This document shows, in pieces, positions 1 to 10,414 of a stretch of 44,785 bases of DNA. The stretch is from the NCBI GenBank assembly GCA_028820845.1, contig JAPPII010000032.1, forward strand, positions 1 to 44,785. Direction: 5' to 3'. Every line of letters starts with the position of its first letter. Within the stretch, counting starts at the first letter, position 1. The notes under the pieces are model-generated. The model was not told the DNA's origin and ran no database searches. It saw only the letters and a program-made list of their open reading frames with translations. This DNA is from Candidatus Poribacteria bacterium. Lineage in GTDB: Bacteria; Poribacteria; WGA-4E; WGA-3G. The position numbers were made by a program, and so were the translations under genes.

Positions 1-1934
<1,934 letters not shown>

Positions 1935-1941
1935 GAATCCG

Positions 1942-1999
1942 CTGGCGAGGTTTTGCAGCGTACACGCACAAATGCGAAGTGCATTCCTAACCTCGCCAG
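1942..1999. repeat. Palindromic element, 11-bp inverted repeat
   Basis: CTGGCGAGGTT (1942-1952) is perfectly complementary to AACCTCGCCAG (1989-1999) across a 36-nt loop. It lies just after katG and could act as its transcript end, but no T-run follows. The GCGAGG...CCTCGC core recurs at 3409, 35651, 38841 and 44584, so it belongs to a dispersed palindrome family. Confidence 0.7.
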
Positions 2000-2043
2000 T
2001 TCTCTCATTCCAGCCTTCGTATCTTCCGCCCATGAAAATTCGT

Positions 2044-2071
2044 TTGACTTTTCCCACGAATCTGTTATCAT
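2044..2071 (+). promoter_or_regulatory. Sigma70-type promoter of the UMF1 transporter gene
   Basis: TTGACT (2044-2049), 16-bp spacer, TATCAT (2066-2071). The ATG is at 2078, only 6 nt after the -10 box, so the transcript would begin at or next to the start codon (leaderless). No Shine-Dalgarno sequence is present. Confidence 0.65.
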
Positions 2072-2077
2072 CTCCCT

Positions 2078-3400
2078 ATGAAGAACGATAAAAAGACAAT
2101 CTTCGGTTGGTGCATGTACGACTGGGCGAATTCAGCCTATATCACCACTGTGATCGCCGCTATATTGCCGAATTACTTTGCGAAAGCCATTGTAGGCGAA
2201 GCCGGTGTTGATATCCTTGGTATGAATATGACTGCTACAACATTATGGGGATATATGTTGGGAACAGCGGCGTTCTGCGTCTTCCTCTTTGCACCCGTAC
2301 TTGGGGCGATTGCCGATTTTTCCTCAGCAAAAAAGAGATTTCTTATAGGCTTTGCGTATATGGGGAGTCTCTTCGCAACGCTGCTCTATTTTTCCAAGTC
2401 TGGCGATGTAGGATTGACTGTTGTGTTATTTCTTGGTTCTCAAATCTGCTTTGTCGGCGGTAATGTTTTCTACGACGCATTTTTACCGCAGATCGCCTCT
2501 GAAGACAAAATGGATTCCGTCTCTGCCAGAGGGTATGCTTTCGGGTACGTCGGCGGATCGCTCCAGTTTGCCATTGCACTCGCGCTGGTCGCTATGCAAA
2601 AGACCCCAGAGGACCAGGCGATGGCAGCGCGTATCGGGATGGCGATGACAGGCGCGTGGTGGGCAGGCTGGACGTTATTGACGATGAAATACCTAAAAGA
2701 GGAGAAAACCCCGTATCAACTCCCAGAAGCCTACCGCAACCGACCGAAAACTCGCGCATACCTCTCCCTCGGCATCAGTCGAACGATTTTAACGGCGAAA
2801 AAGGTCGGACGCTTTAAACACCTCACCCTTTTCCTCGTCGCCTATATGATTTACAACGACGGCATCCACACTGTCACGAGCATGGCGACGATCTACGGCA
2901 CTGAGGAGTTAGGACTTTCGACAACTGCATTGATGGTAACGCTCCTGTTGGTCCAAGTCGTTGCAATCGGTGGCGCGCTGATATTCAGTCGATTGGCGGG
3001 CCGTATCGGCGCGAAACGGTCGGTGATGTTTGCATTAGTCCTATGGAGCGGGGTTGTCACCTACGGATATTTTATCCACACCGCAACAGAATTCTTCGTT
3101 TTGGGGATGATTGTTGGGATCGTCCTTGGTGGAACGCAGGCACTGAGCCGTTCCTTGTATGGTGCGATGATTCCAGAAAACGCAAGTGCGGAGTTTTACG
3201 GGTTCTATTCCGTTTTTAGCAAGTTCTCATCTATTTGGGGTCCCGTAACTTTCGGCGTTATCAAACAGATTACCGGCAGTGCCCGCCTCTCGATTATTTC
3301 GTTGATGGTTTTCTTTATCGTTGGGTTGATTCTGTTAGGATTTGTGGATGAGGAAAAAGCGAAAGCGGATAAACTCGCGTTCCAATTTAGCGATACTTAA
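2078..3400 (+). CDS. MFS transporter, UMF1 (Atg22-like) family
   Basis: Integral inner-membrane permease of 440 residues with about 12 hydrophobic segments. The N-terminal motif GWCMYDWANSAYITTVIAAILP is diagnostic of the UMF1 branch of the major facilitator superfamily (Atg22-like; the yeast homologue is a vacuolar amino-acid effluxer). A conserved loop, GAIADFSSAKKRF, follows the second or third membrane segment, and the second half carries GGTQALSRSLYGAMIPENASAEFYGFYSV, the usual second signature. Substrate cannot be told from sequence; small nutrients or amino acids are typical guesses. The start is fixed by the promoter immediately upstream. A perfect hairpin follows the stop. It stands alone between katG and a convergent tonB cluster. 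Confidence 0.9.
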   Translation: MKNDKKTIFGWCMYDWANSAYITTVIAAILPNYFAKAIVGEAGVDILGMNMTATTLWGYMLGTAAFCVFLFAPVLGAIADFSSAKKRFLIGFAYMGSLFATLLYFSKSGDVGLTVVLFLGSQICFVGGNVFYDAFLPQIASEDKMDSVSARGYAFGYVGGSLQFAIALALVAMQKTPEDQAMAARIGMAMTGAWWAGWTLLTMKYLKEEKTPYQLPEAYRNRPKTRAYLSLGISRTILTAKKVGRFKHLTLFLVAYMIYNDGIHTVTSMATIYGTEELGLSTTALMVTLLLVQVVAIGGALIFSRLAGRIGAKRSVMFALVLWSGVVTYGYFIHTATEFFVLGMIVGIVLGGTQALSRSLYGAMIPENASAEFYGFYSVFSKFSSIWGPVTFGVIKQITGSARLSIISLMVFFIVGLILLGFVDEEKAKADKLAFQFSDT

Positions 3401-3408
3401 AATAAGTA

Positions 3409-3430
3409 GGCGAGGTTTCCCAACCTCGCC
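3409..3430. terminator. Hairpin between convergent genes
   Basis: GGCGAGGTT (3409-3417), loop TCCC, AACCTCGCC (3422-3430): a perfect 9-bp stem 9 nt after the UMF1 stop codon. It is followed by an A-run on the plus strand, so on the minus strand it is preceded, not followed, by T. It probably serves as a transcript end for UMF1 and is one copy of the dispersed GCGAGG palindrome. Confidence 0.6.
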
Positions 3431-3484
3431 ATAAAAAATCCATGAAATTTGTGTAATCTGCGATTCAAACAATTAACGTCTCTA

Positions 3485-3536
3485 CCAATCGCTAACTGCT
3501 AATTGCCAACTGCTAATTGCCAACCGCTAATTCGCC
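3485..3536. repeat. Tandem short repeat at the 3' end of tonB
   Basis: About four imperfect copies of a 13-mer of the form GCTAATTGCCAAC lie end to end and run into the last codons of the tonB-like gene (stop at 3527-3529). A related string occurs at 42160-42191 and a variant at 36688-36700. Confidence 0.7.
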
Positions 3537-4399
3537 AACTCAAAAATAATCGGAATTTCAAGCCGTAAACTGAATCCTTCTTGTCCGTCAGGGAACGGTG
3601 GATACGGCACGGCATTTCGGACAGCGGCGAGCGCAGCGTTGTCGAGTGCTTTTGATCCGGACGAAATAGTGACTTCGGGATTCCGAACCGTTCCATCTTT
3701 GAATAGTGTAAACCGGATGGTTGCAGCGGCACCGGCATCCAAACTTCGGACGCGTGGCGGGAAACGTTGCACCTGTTTAATCCGGTCTCGGACGGCTTTT
3801 AGGAACTCGTTAAACGACTGTTTCGCATCTCCCAAGTTCATGGAAGCGAGCTCAAGATTTCCGGGGTCATTGAATTCGGTCTGCGCGAGGTTCGTTCCCA
3901 TATCCAGCCTTGAAACTAAACTCGTGTTCTCAAACTTCGGTGCCTCAAACTTCGGCATCGTTGTAACAACAGCTGCCTGCCGAGTTCCCGAGAACAGGTT
4001 CCGACCGATCCCCACTGTACTAGGTGCCATCACCGGACGTGTAGGAACGTCGTTCGCGAGTAGTGTAAATCGGGCATTGCCTACTGGAATTTTAGCACTC
4101 GTCTTGACAACTTGCCCCTTAGGGGCGCGGACTTGAGAGAACTTCGGTTTTGTGGGTTTCCGTTTGGCACGCGGCGGTGTTCGGCGTTTCGTCTGTGGTT
4201 TTGACGCTTCTAATACCACACTCTCCACTTTATCCTTGTTCATATCTAACACCGTCTTCTGCACAAAATAGACCGCTCCGGCGATAATCCCAATTACATG
4301 CAGCCCAATTGCGAAGGTACCCGCAATCCGCATTGCTTTCTTTTTCCGCGTTTGCACGGCTTCTCGGTTCTGCCGTTGAACGTCGGCAATCGTCATCAT
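3527..4399 (-). CDS. TonB family energy-transducing protein
   Basis: 290-residue TonB-like protein linking the inner-membrane proton-motive force to outer-membrane receptors. Visible parts: a cytoplasmic basic N terminus; one transmembrane anchor at about residues 24-46 (AGTFAIGLHVIGIIAGAVYFV); a basic Pro/Lys-rich periplasmic stretch at about 70-95; and a TonB C-terminal domain at about 200-290 containing RFPPRVRSLDAGAAATIRFTLFKDG and the NAVPYPPFP motif typical of the domain. It is the last gene of a minus-strand cluster with the TonB-dependent receptor, so it probably energises that receptor. No exbB/exbD are present in the window. The start ATG at 4399 is followed by a second ATG codon. 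Confidence 0.88.
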   Translation of the reverse strand: MMTIADVQRQNREAVQTRKKKAMRIAGTFAIGLHVIGIIAGAVYFVQKTVLDMNKDKVESVVLEASKPQTKRRTPPRAKRKPTKPKFSQVRAPKGQVVKTSAKIPVGNARFTLLANDVPTRPVMAPSTVGIGRNLFSGTRQAAVVTTMPKFEAPKFENTSLVSRLDMGTNLAQTEFNDPGNLELASMNLGDAKQSFNEFLKAVRDRIKQVQRFPPRVRSLDAGAAATIRFTLFKDGTVRNPEVTISSGSKALDNAALAAVRNAVPYPPFPDGQEGFSLRLEIPIIFELAN

Positions 4400-4432
4400 A
4401 TTTTTTTTCTCCCGTTCCTTTCAGCTCAGTAA

Positions 4433-4954
4433 TTAGTCTTCGTAACTCAGTAGTTTATATCTGCCGTTTTTAACAACGACCGAGCCGAGTACTTCCAGCT
4501 CCTGTTTCTCCCCAGCGGCGTTCTGTAACGTCAAAACCGTCCCACGCAAAAGATGGAAGCCATCATAGTTTTCCTGCGGTTGATCGAAGCGGATACTCAC
4601 GAACTGTAGGTGCTGCCCGCCGTAGCGATTCATCCACTTTCTCATACCGATGTTACATTTCGTATTCAGATTCGACCACGCAAATTCACCTGGAAAATTG
4701 CTCGGCGGACGACTCGCTGGGAATACCGGCCAAATCCACGCAAGATATTCTTGGCGTTGGACCCGTAGGCGGTTCAACTGTTCAATGTCTTTTCGATTTA
4801 ATGCGTCAACGACCGCCAGACCGAGTTGGTCCGGCGAGTCGAGACTCTCTTTCCATACCGACGTCTCACATCCAACCCAGCTGCTCCAAACGAAAAGCAG
4901 GATTAGAAAGATGTGAGATAGAAAAAAAATAGTGCGTTTCCTAATTCTGTGCAC
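4433..4954 (-). CDS. Small putative lipoprotein of unknown function
   Basis: 173 residues. The N terminus MHRIRKRTIFFLSHIFLILLFVWSSWVGCE has a basic region, a hydrophobic core and a Cys at residue 29 (WVGC), consistent with a lipoprotein signal peptide although the lipobox is not ideal. The remainder is a soluble domain of mixed helix/strand character ending in short hydrophobic strands (LEVLGSVVVKNGRYKLLSYED), reminiscent of NTF2-like or DUF4878-type lipoproteins, but I do not recognise the family. The start overlaps the end of the preceding beta-helix lipoprotein gene by 14 bp, and the gap to tonB is 33 bp, so it is very likely co-transcribed and functions with the receptor locus. Confidence 0.7.
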   Translation of the reverse strand: MHRIRKRTIFFLSHIFLILLFVWSSWVGCETSVWKESLDSPDQLGLAVVDALNRKDIEQLNRLRVQRQEYLAWIWPVFPASRPPSNFPGEFAWSNLNTKCNIGMRKWMNRYGGQHLQFVSIRFDQPQENYDGFHLLRGTVLTLQNAAGEKQELEVLGSVVVKNGRYKLLSYED

Positions 4955-6311
4955 TCGTTGTCCATCCGGTTGTCCAGTTGTTGGACGGGCTCACGCCCCC
5001 GATGAAGTTAACGTTTTCAAAGAAACCATCAGCGGGTGGGGCTGCGGGAGAAACCGCGACGGCACCCGCACCGGGTGTGAAATTGGGAGCACTCTTATTG
5101 AAGGGTGCTGCCAAGTTCGGATCCGTCTCTTCGTTGTAGTTGGCGGCTGCGAAAGCGGCTTCATCAAAACCGTCGTTGTCTTTTTCGTCGCCGAAATTGC
5201 CTTTGCCGTTCTCAAAGAAGATACTGTTTTTGACAACCAGTTTCCCACTATTTGCTTGGGCATGCGTCGCTGCGTTGTTGATATCAAGACCGACTTTATT
5301 GAATCCAGTAACAATGAAATTTGCGAATGTGCCAGCGGCACCTTCACGAATCAGCATACCGTTATCGCTTTCAGGGCCTGATGGGTCACCGACGAGCGTG
5401 GCGTTGTAGATCGTCGCAGCGGAACGCGGTGTCGCTTCGTTATCTTTACTGCTGTTATCAACTTCAAAACCGTTATCGGCATCATCACCATACTGCTGTA
5501 CCACGAGGAATTGCGCTTTACCCGTCCAACCATCTGTCCAGTCGAAGGAGTCATCGCGCGCCCCTGTAACAATGACGTATTTAAGGTTGACAGTGCCGCC
5601 GAACATTTCAACGCCGTCGTCTTGGTTCATGTGGACTTGGACGTTCTCAACGATTGTACCCGATCCAACGCCTTGGAAGGCGATGCCGTTTAGTTCGTTA
5701 TCAGGGCTAAACTCAATACCTGCATACTCAACACGGACGTAACGCAGCACACCGCTGCTATCCGCAGGGTTATTTCCGCCGAACGCACCCGTGTCCCCTT
5801 CACCGAACGTTACACCTTGGTTCGTCGGGGCGTTCCCATTGACAATCAAACCGCCCCACTGCCCACGCGCCCGGCTGCCGATAGCCGCATCACTGGACAT
5901 AACAATCGGGGCATCCGCTGTACCCTGTGCCATAATTTTTGAACCTTGGGCGATGATGAGTGTGCCATTGGTCGCTTGCTCACCAAAAATTTGAACGCCA
6001 GCCTCGATGGTTAAGGTCGCACCGCCTTCAACAAATACAGCACCGCGTAGGAGGTAATCGTAAGCCGATGTGAGCGTTTTATCCGCATTTAGTCTACCTT
6101 CCAGTATCACTACTTGTCGTCCATCGACCTCAATAATAGTTTCTTCAGGGACTAATGCTGCTTCGGTATTTTCAGTATTTTCTTCATCGCTACCACAACC
6201 GGCGAACGCCAACGTCAATCCGATGGCGAAAATGGCTATTACCTGAAAAAGATAGTTTTGATATAGACCCTTTGTCCCTGTGGATGCGGGGGTCGACCCA
6301 ATATTTAACAT
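4941..6311 (-). CDS. Secreted lipoprotein with right-handed beta-helix fold
   Basis: 456 residues. Signal sequence with a clear lipobox, LAFAGC (Cys at about residue 39), followed by an acidic Asn/Glu linker, then Val/Ile/Gly/Asn-rich short strands of parallel beta-helix type: LRGAVFVEGGATLTIEAGVQI, GTLIIAQGSKIMAQGTADAPIV, GGLIVNGNAP, VRVEYAGIEF, VQVHMNQDDGVEMFGGTVNLKYV. The architecture matches a family of bacterial outer-surface lipoproteins often annotated only as hypothetical. It lies directly downstream of the TonB-dependent receptor (62-bp gap) in the same orientation, suggesting it is the surface or periplasmic partner that captures the ligand or modifies the substrate. No catalytic residues are recognised. 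Confidence 0.8.
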   Translation of the reverse strand: MLNIGSTPASTGTKGLYQNYLFQVIAIFAIGLTLAFAGCGSDEENTENTEAALVPEETIIEVDGRQVVILEGRLNADKTLTSAYDYLLRGAVFVEGGATLTIEAGVQIFGEQATNGTLIIAQGSKIMAQGTADAPIVMSSDAAIGSRARGQWGGLIVNGNAPTNQGVTFGEGDTGAFGGNNPADSSGVLRYVRVEYAGIEFSPDNELNGIAFQGVGSGTIVENVQVHMNQDDGVEMFGGTVNLKYVIVTGARDDSFDWTDGWTGKAQFLVVQQYGDDADNGFEVDNSSKDNEATPRSAATIYNATLVGDPSGPESDNGMLIREGAAGTFANFIVTGFNKVGLDINNAATHAQANSGKLVVKNSIFFENGKGNFGDEKDNDGFDEAAFAAANYNEETDPNLAAPFNKSAPNFTPGAGAVAVSPAAPPADGFFENVNFIGGVSPSNNWTTGWTTSAQN

Positions 6312-6372
6312 TAGCTAACTAAGCTCCTTTTTTGTTTTTTTATCCCTAACTGATTGAATAGTCAGGCACCGA

Positions 6373-9237
6373 TTACAAATCGTAACTTACCCCAAACGAG
6401 AACGCTCTGCCCAATTTATACTGAACATAAGTTTCTTCACCTTGCCTAAAAAAGACATAGGGATCGAGTAAGTTTTTCGCCGAAAAACTAACCTTGAAGT
6501 AATCAGCAACGACCCGACTGAAACTCACGTCCAGTTGACCGCGCGGTTGTTCGTAGACATCCGGGACACCGTGGTTCCCCACTTCAGAGAGCCTACGTCC
6601 AAAGATGTTATACGCAATCGCGCTTGAAATACCCCAGTTCGGGGCTTCATAACCGATAGACACGTTGACAATGTAAGGACACTGACCCTGTAGTGGACGC
6701 TCAGAGGAGGTTTGAATACCGACATCTGGGAGTACCACCTGCGAGGAGATTAACGCTGCGTTTGTGTTAATCGAGAAGTTGCTCAGTGCTGGTGTAATCA
6801 CGCCCAAATTCTGACGGGCTTCTAACTCCAGTCCGTAATTGTTCGCGGCATCAGCATTTTCATAAGTAATCCGAACTTCTGCCTGGGGTTGCACAATCTG
6901 CTCAATCGGTTTCTGGAATCGTTTATAGAAGGCACTCACGGCTAAAACACCACCTATCTGTGGAAAAGCCTCCCAGCGGAAATCGTAGTTATCGATCTGC
7001 GTCCGCTCGAGTTCTGGGTTACCGAGGATTGTTCTACCACCGACGAAATCTGTAAATTCAAACGGAGCCAGTTCTCGGAAATCCGGACGTGTGATCGTCC
7101 GAGATGCCGCGAGACGCAAGTTCATCCGTTCTGTTAAGCGATACGTTAAGTTCGCACCCGGCAGTAAGTCGAGCGTTTCCAAAACCGCTACAATCGGTTG
7201 CGCGGAGGCGGAGAATGGATCGTAGGTCGTGACCTTTTGCGCTGAAGATTCCAATCGTGTTCCCATCATGAACTGCCATTTCGCGCGAATCGGCATATCA
7301 AGCATCAGGTAGCCTGCGTAGATAGCGTGATCTGCGAGGTAGTTATCAGTCGCACGCGTTGATTCTCGTAATTCAAAGACGCGAGGGGCAATGTTTTGGG
7401 TTTGGAAAAGGACTTCCGGTTGTGCAGATAGATCGACCGTCGTATCTACCTGGTCAGAAGGCAGGAACCTGAAGCGACGGGCATCAAACGTACGGGATCT
7501 GTCCCGGAGGAGTCCACCAAATTTGAAGAGCCCTTCAGCACCGATCGGAATCTTCCAATCAGCACGGGCGTTGTATTCGTCGTCTTCAAGGTCGAAGAAG
7601 AATCTGCTACCGCTGTGTGTAACGTCGCGGAAGGTGTAGGTGCCGTCGCCGCGATCTTCGTAGATATTTTCGCGGGTATCCGGTTCATCTCGCGAAGCAC
7701 GGGAATATGTAAGCCGCCACTCCATAGAGGCATCCGGCTGCTCTGGACCCTCCGCCAGTTCAGGTTCACCGAAATTGAAGTCGTGTGTGCCAGCGAGTTG
7801 CCCTGAGAAGAGTTGACGTTCAACATAGCGCAGCCGCGTACTCCGCATATCCGTATTTCTATCGGCATTGAAGCCTTCCCATGTCCGCGTCTCATCTTCA
7901 GCGGTATGTGTGAAAAGCGTCCGGACGCTGACTTGATGTTGCGGGGAGAACCGTAGACTTCCGTTCAACACACTCCCCCAGTCTACTTCATTGCCACTCC
8001 GTTCAACCTTATAGGAAGTCACGGGTGAAAGCGTCTCGTTGAGACCGATACGGAAGGCGTTGCGCACCTGTGTGCCGTAACTATGGCTATTCCCGTAAGA
8101 GATAACCCCTAAATAGCCGAACTCTTTACCCAAAAGGGTATTACTATTGCCGAGACTGAATTTGTAACCTTGGTTAACTGGGATGGATTGTCGTTCCGGG
8201 GACCAGACGTTGTCAAACGATTGTCCGAACTCTTGAATCTGTTCGGCGGTGAATCCTAACGGCGTAAAACGACCGCGTTCCCGGATGGGTAAACCCGCCG
8301 CACGCGTTTCGACGATAGACGGCAGCGCTCGCGAACCGTCGTCGAACCCGAGAAAATCGAGACCACCGCCCGGGTACGTTAAACCGTCTTCGCCTGTCGC
8401 TTGTGTGTTAAAACCGCTCGACATTGATAGCGACATCATCAGTTCTTCGGGAAAATCTTTGGTGAAAACTTGAACCGAGCCGCCCGCGAAACCGCCAGGC
8501 TGATCGGGTGAGAAGGTTTTCACCGTCTGTAAACTCGCCAGAAGGCTTGCCGGGAATATATCCATCGGCACGACCCGTCGGTTCGGTTCAGGACTCGGAA
8601 TCTCGACATTGTTAAGGAGCGTATTGCTGTAACGTTCTCCCAAGCCGCGGACAAATACATAACGACCGCCGACAATACTAACACCTGTTACCCGTTTTAT
8701 CGCCTCACCCGCAGAAGACGCTGGCAGGCGGCTAATTTCTTCTGTACTAATGCTATCCTCAATTCGCGATCTACGCATCCGTTGTTCAAGGAGGCCGCGC
8801 TCACTCGCCTGGCTTAACTGGACGGGCATCTTAATCGCGTCAAGTTTGACCACTTGCGGCACCAGTAATATTTGCACGGGCTGTGGTGCTTCTGCCACGT
8901 TGACCTGAAAATCCGATATTACATAACTATTGTAAAACGGCGCGGTTGCCTGAATTCTGTGGGTACCACTTGGCAATTCAAATGAAAATGTACCTGCTTC
9001 ATCGGTTGTTACCAGAATCTGTGTATCTATAACCCGAACGGTTACGCCAGCCAGCGGCTCTTGGGTTTCACTATCGACAACACTACCTGTTATTTTGACG
9101 ACTTGTTGCGTTTCTGAGTCGGCGGCGCTTACGTCCCCAAGCCCGAACGACATCCCAAGGATCAAAAGCAGCAAGCCGAGGTAGAAGTGCTCCCTAAAGC
9201 GTGGAGTTTGGCAGCCCATATTTAGAAGTCCTCTCAT
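6373..9237 (-). CDS. TonB-dependent outer-membrane receptor with N-terminal CarboxypepD_reg-like domain
   Basis: 954-residue outer-membrane active transporter. Order: signal peptide with hydrophobic core LGLLLLILGMSFGLGDVSAA; a carboxypeptidase-regulatory-like beta-sandwich at about residues 45-130 (GSVVDSETQEPLAGVTVRV...AGTFSFELPSGTHRI); a plug domain at about 150-270 with RLPASSAGEAIKRVTGVSIVGGRYVFVRGLGERYSNTLLNNVEIPSPEPNRR; then a long 22-strand-type barrel that ends in an aromatic residue region (FSFGVSYDL). The plug variant RYVFVRGLGERY is common in receptors of Bacteroidetes and related phyla for complex organic ligands. It heads a minus-strand cluster with two lipoproteins and TonB. 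The ligand is unknown. Confidence 0.93.
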   Translation of the reverse strand: MRGLLNMGCQTPRFREHFYLGLLLLILGMSFGLGDVSAADSETQQVVKITGSVVDSETQEPLAGVTVRVIDTQILVTTDEAGTFSFELPSGTHRIQATAPFYNSYVISDFQVNVAEAPQPVQILLVPQVVKLDAIKMPVQLSQASERGLLEQRMRRSRIEDSISTEEISRLPASSAGEAIKRVTGVSIVGGRYVFVRGLGERYSNTLLNNVEIPSPEPNRRVVPMDIFPASLLASLQTVKTFSPDQPGGFAGGSVQVFTKDFPEELMMSLSMSSGFNTQATGEDGLTYPGGGLDFLGFDDGSRALPSIVETRAAGLPIRERGRFTPLGFTAEQIQEFGQSFDNVWSPERQSIPVNQGYKFSLGNSNTLLGKEFGYLGVISYGNSHSYGTQVRNAFRIGLNETLSPVTSYKVERSGNEVDWGSVLNGSLRFSPQHQVSVRTLFTHTAEDETRTWEGFNADRNTDMRSTRLRYVERQLFSGQLAGTHDFNFGEPELAEGPEQPDASMEWRLTYSRASRDEPDTRENIYEDRGDGTYTFRDVTHSGSRFFFDLEDDEYNARADWKIPIGAEGLFKFGGLLRDRSRTFDARRFRFLPSDQVDTTVDLSAQPEVLFQTQNIAPRVFELRESTRATDNYLADHAIYAGYLMLDMPIRAKWQFMMGTRLESSAQKVTTYDPFSASAQPIVAVLETLDLLPGANLTYRLTERMNLRLAASRTITRPDFRELAPFEFTDFVGGRTILGNPELERTQIDNYDFRWEAFPQIGGVLAVSAFYKRFQKPIEQIVQPQAEVRITYENADAANNYGLELEARQNLGVITPALSNFSINTNAALISSQVVLPDVGIQTSSERPLQGQCPYIVNVSIGYEAPNWGISSAIAYNIFGRRLSEVGNHGVPDVYEQPRGQLDVSFSRVVADYFKVSFSAKNLLDPYVFFRQGEETYVQYKLGRAFSFGVSYDL

Positions 9238-9795
9238 TTCTTATCGTTGATTAACCCCTATTAAAATCCTTTCTATTTTGTAAATTTGTTTATCCGGCGC
9301 GCTTGGACGGATTTGACAATCCGTCCTTCGTTACTTTCACATAGAACGCGCGAATGGTGTTTCACCAACATTTCTATTCTCAATGCTGTTCCAATGGTAG
9401 AAAAATTGTAATCTGTGAATGATACAAAATTGTGTTATTTTTTTGTTAAAAAGTAATTCTTTAGCGTTCAGCAGTCAGGTCGGTTTTCTGCGAAAACCTT
9501 TCAGGGGTCGGGTATGAGTCGGAGCATCTTGTTACAGGCAAAGTTGAAAGCGCAGCACCGTAACGCAGATCCGACGGATTGCTAAAAGCGCAGCGCCCTG
9601 ATGGCTGAAAGTGCGGTGAATGCCATTAAGGCATTCATACCGTTGATTTGCGCAGCGGAACGCCCTGATGGCTGTCTATTTTCCCTTGCTATTTCCTCGC
9701 ATAAATCCTATAATAGTTAAGCCGAACGTCCGCGATTTTTTGTTTCTTTCAGGAATCCTGAAAAATGGGCGATCAGGTGCTATGGAGACGAATTC
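9238..9795. other. Divergent intergenic region with dispersed repeats
   Basis: 558 bp between the divergent receptor and lipid-kinase genes. The first 200 bp are AT-rich and should hold the receptor promoter, though I cannot assign boxes confidently. 9460-9670 is more GC-rich and carries degenerate direct repeats: AGCGCCCTGATGGCTG near 9590-9606 and GAACGCCCTGATGGCTG near 9658-9674, plus a string (9465-9481) shared with 18543-18559. No ORF in it looks coding. Confidence 0.5.
9686..9714 (+). promoter_or_regulatory. Promoter of the DGK1/SEC59-type kinase gene
   Basis: TTGCTA (9686-9691), 17-bp spacer, TATAAT (9709-9714). The predicted start of transcription near 9721 would leave a leader of about 75 nt before the ATG at 9796. 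Confidence 0.6.
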
Positions 9796-10389
9796 ATGTT
9801 AACCGAACTCCTTCGGAAAAGCATTCATTTATCAGGACTGATCTTACCGGTTATCTATTTTTTTCTTGATAAGTCGACGATGTTAATTTTTGTCGGCATA
9901 TTGACGGGAATCGCGATTGCCGTAGAATTGGTAAAATGGTTTTCCCCGAGTTTTGGGGGTTTCTTTTTGCAAATTTTCGCGCCTATGCTCCGTAGCCATG
10001 AACGGAGGGGCGCGATGACGGGCGCGACCTATTACATCATCAGCGCGTTCTTGTGTATCCTTTTTTTTAGTAAGACGCTGGCTGTTGTCTGTATCTTTTT
10101 CATGGTCCTTGGGGACCTCGCAGCCGCACTGGTAGGAAAAAAGTGGGGGCGGACGAAACTTCTTGGCACAAAAAGTTTAGAAGGCAGTGCTGCGTGTTTC
10201 GTCGTTTGTGCTGCAATCGCCCTCATCAAATTACATCCTGTTATCGGGATTATCGGCGCATTAGTTGCCACAGTCGTAGAGATGCTTCCGTTCCCGATTG
10301 ACGATAACTTGACGGTCCCGTTGGTTTCGGGGGCAGTCATGCACTTTTTGATGCAGAGTGCCTTCATTCAGTCTTTAGCCGTGTGGTAA
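9796..10389 (+). CDS. SEC59/DGK1/VTE5-type lipid kinase (CTP-dependent phytol/diacylglycerol/dolichol kinase-like)
   Basis: 197-residue polytopic membrane protein. It starts with RKSIHLSGLILPVIYFF, the conserved His-containing first segment of this family, and carries the signature MVLGDLAAALVGKKWGRTKL...KSLEGSAACFV (GD followed by G-x-K-x-G-R and K-S-x-E-G), then PFPIDDNLTVPL near the C terminus. These motifs define the CTP-dependent polyprenol/phytol/diacylglycerol kinases of eukaryotes and their bacterial relatives. The exact lipid substrate is not deducible; recycling of phytol-like or polyprenyl alcohols is possible. An ABC ATPase gene follows after 25 bp in the same direction and may be co-transcribed. 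Confidence 0.85.
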   Translation: MLTELLRKSIHLSGLILPVIYFFLDKSTMLIFVGILTGIAIAVELVKWFSPSFGGFFLQIFAPMLRSHERRGAMTGATYYIISAFLCILFFSKTLAVVCIFFMVLGDLAAALVGKKWGRTKLLGTKSLEGSAACFVVCAAIALIKLHPVIGIIGALVATVVEMLPFPIDDNLTVPLVSGAVMHFLMQSAFIQSLAVW

Positions 10390-10414
10390 TTGTTTGGCAT
10401 GCAACGAATAAATA

